From: Stappia sp. BW2
Lineage (GTDB): Bacteria > Pseudomonadota > Alphaproteobacteria > Rhizobiales > Stappiaceae
DNA length: 64,000 nt
Assembly: GCF_008107695.1 (NCBI RefSeq)
Contig: NZ_VIRG01000060.1
Span: 62,001 to 126,000 of the forward strand
Direction of reading: 5' to 3'
Shown: positions 63,464-64,000 of the stretch, one piece after another
Layout of the letters: the number at the start of each line of letters is the position of its first letter
Numbering within the stretch: position 1 is the first letter of the stretch
Made by a program: the position numbers and the translations under genes
Notes under the pieces: model-generated
Database searches by the model: none
What the model was told of the DNA's origin: nothing
What the model saw: only the letters and a program-made list of their open reading frames with translations

Positions 63464-64000
63464 ATGAAAGCGACTGACATTCTGGAGCGGCTGGTCTCGT
63501 TTCCTACCGTGGTAGGAACGCCTAACGGCGAGATTGTTGACTGGATTTGCTCCTACCTGGAGGCAGAGGGTATCGCGGTTACCGTTCTGCCTGGCCCGGA
63601 AGGCGACCGGAGCAACCTGTTCGCCACAATCGGCCCCCGGGACGTTCCCGGCTACATCCTCTCCGGCCATATGGACGTCGTGCCGGCAGAGTTGGCGGAA
63701 TGGACATCCTCCCCGTTCTGCCTGCGCCGTGACGGCGAGCGGCTGTACGGGCGTGGCACGACAGACATGAAAGGTTATCTGGCCGCAGCACTCGCTGCTG
63801 CCCCGAAGCTGGCCAAGATGGGTCTTGCTCGGCCTGTGCATCTGGCATTTTCATACGATGAAGAGGCCGGTTGCCGGGGCGTGCCACATCTGCTTGCCGC
63901 GTTGCCGGATCTTTGCGCTGCCCCATTGGGCGCGATCATTGGAGAGCCCAGCAACATGCGGGCGGTGCTCGCCCACAAGGGCAAGTCCGCGGCAAGCGTC
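63464..64000 (+). CDS. M20 deacetylase/peptidase, ArgE/DapE-like (3' truncated by window)
   Basis: The first 179 residues of an M20 enzyme that runs off the window. Metal ligands visible are His69 and Asp71 (SGHMDVVP), Asp101 (GRGTTDMKGY) and Glu133-Glu134 (YDEEAGCRG). Lengths and motifs fit acetylornithine deacetylase, but the same pattern serves other N-acyl amino acids. GGGGAA precedes the ATG at 63464; an ATG slightly upstream is possible. It diverges from the GNAT gene across a 271-base gap. Confidence 0.9.
   Translation, partial: MKATDILERLVSFPTVVGTPNGEIVDWICSYLEAEGIAVTVLPGPEGDRSNLFATIGPRDVPGYILSGHMDVVPAELAEWTSSPFCLRRDGERLYGRGTTDMKGYLAAALAAAPKLAKMGLARPVHLAFSYDEEAGCRGVPHLLAALPDLCAAPLGAIIGEPSNMRAVLAHKGKSAASV

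Overview
The window looks like a stretch of an alphaproteobacterial chromosome or large replicon (GC-rich, Hyphomicrobiales-like; a marine Stappiaceae/Roseibium-type organism is my best guess, from style and gene content only). It is dominated by nutrient uptake. There are six ABC importers (two polar-amino-acid type, three di/oligopeptide type, one polyamine type), each next to enzymes that would break down what is imported. There is also one type I secretion system with a giant repeat protein. I see no rRNA, tRNA, CRISPR array, insertion sequence or phage gene.

Layout. 1-2827 (+): end of an amino-acid ABC importer followed by a gamma-glutamyltransferase (GGT). 3058-10738 (-): a VCBS/RTX repeat protein of about 1500 residues, then its type I exporter ATPase and membrane-fusion protein, separated from it by a strong terminator; a LuxR-type regulator (11175-12278, +) diverges from it. 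12424-15429: an alpha/beta hydrolase, an AraC regulator and an AhpD-like protein. 15890-19296 (+): a complete polar-amino-acid importer, followed by a LysR regulator, a NicX/M29-like metalloenzyme and an isopenicillin-N-synthase-like oxygenase. 33859 down to 22749 (-): a nine-gene operon of peptide-binding protein, two permeases, two ATPases, GGT, M20 peptidase, D-amino-acid dehydrogenase and amidase, with a divergent IclR regulator. 35826-42950 (+): a second peptide importer ending in a third GGT, with a divergent GntR regulator. 43803-52848: a third peptide importer with an embedded COG3964-type metallohydrolase, a RidA protein, an IclR regulator and a SelA/DgaE-like PLP enzyme. 53985-58335 (+): a polyamine-type importer and a cupin, facing a second DadA-like oxidase. 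60158-64000: a threonine-dehydratase-like enzyme, an ornithine-cyclodeaminase-like enzyme, a GNAT protein and the start of an ArgE/DapE-like deacetylase.

How the parts fit. All three GGTs lack a signal peptide and sit at or near the end of importer operons, so they probably hydrolyse gamma-glutamyl compounds in the cytoplasm after uptake. Four of the six importers carry a strong stem-loop just after the binding-protein gene, a layout that favours excess binding protein. Repeated palindromes tie regulators to targets: AGTGG-N8-CCACAATAATG at both ends of the 43.8-52.8 kb cluster (IclR), and ATTAG/CTAAT half-sites upstream of both the NicX-like gene and the oxygenase gene (LysR). The best candidates for undescribed pathways are the 43.8-52.8 kb cluster and the LysR/NicX-like/oxygenase group.
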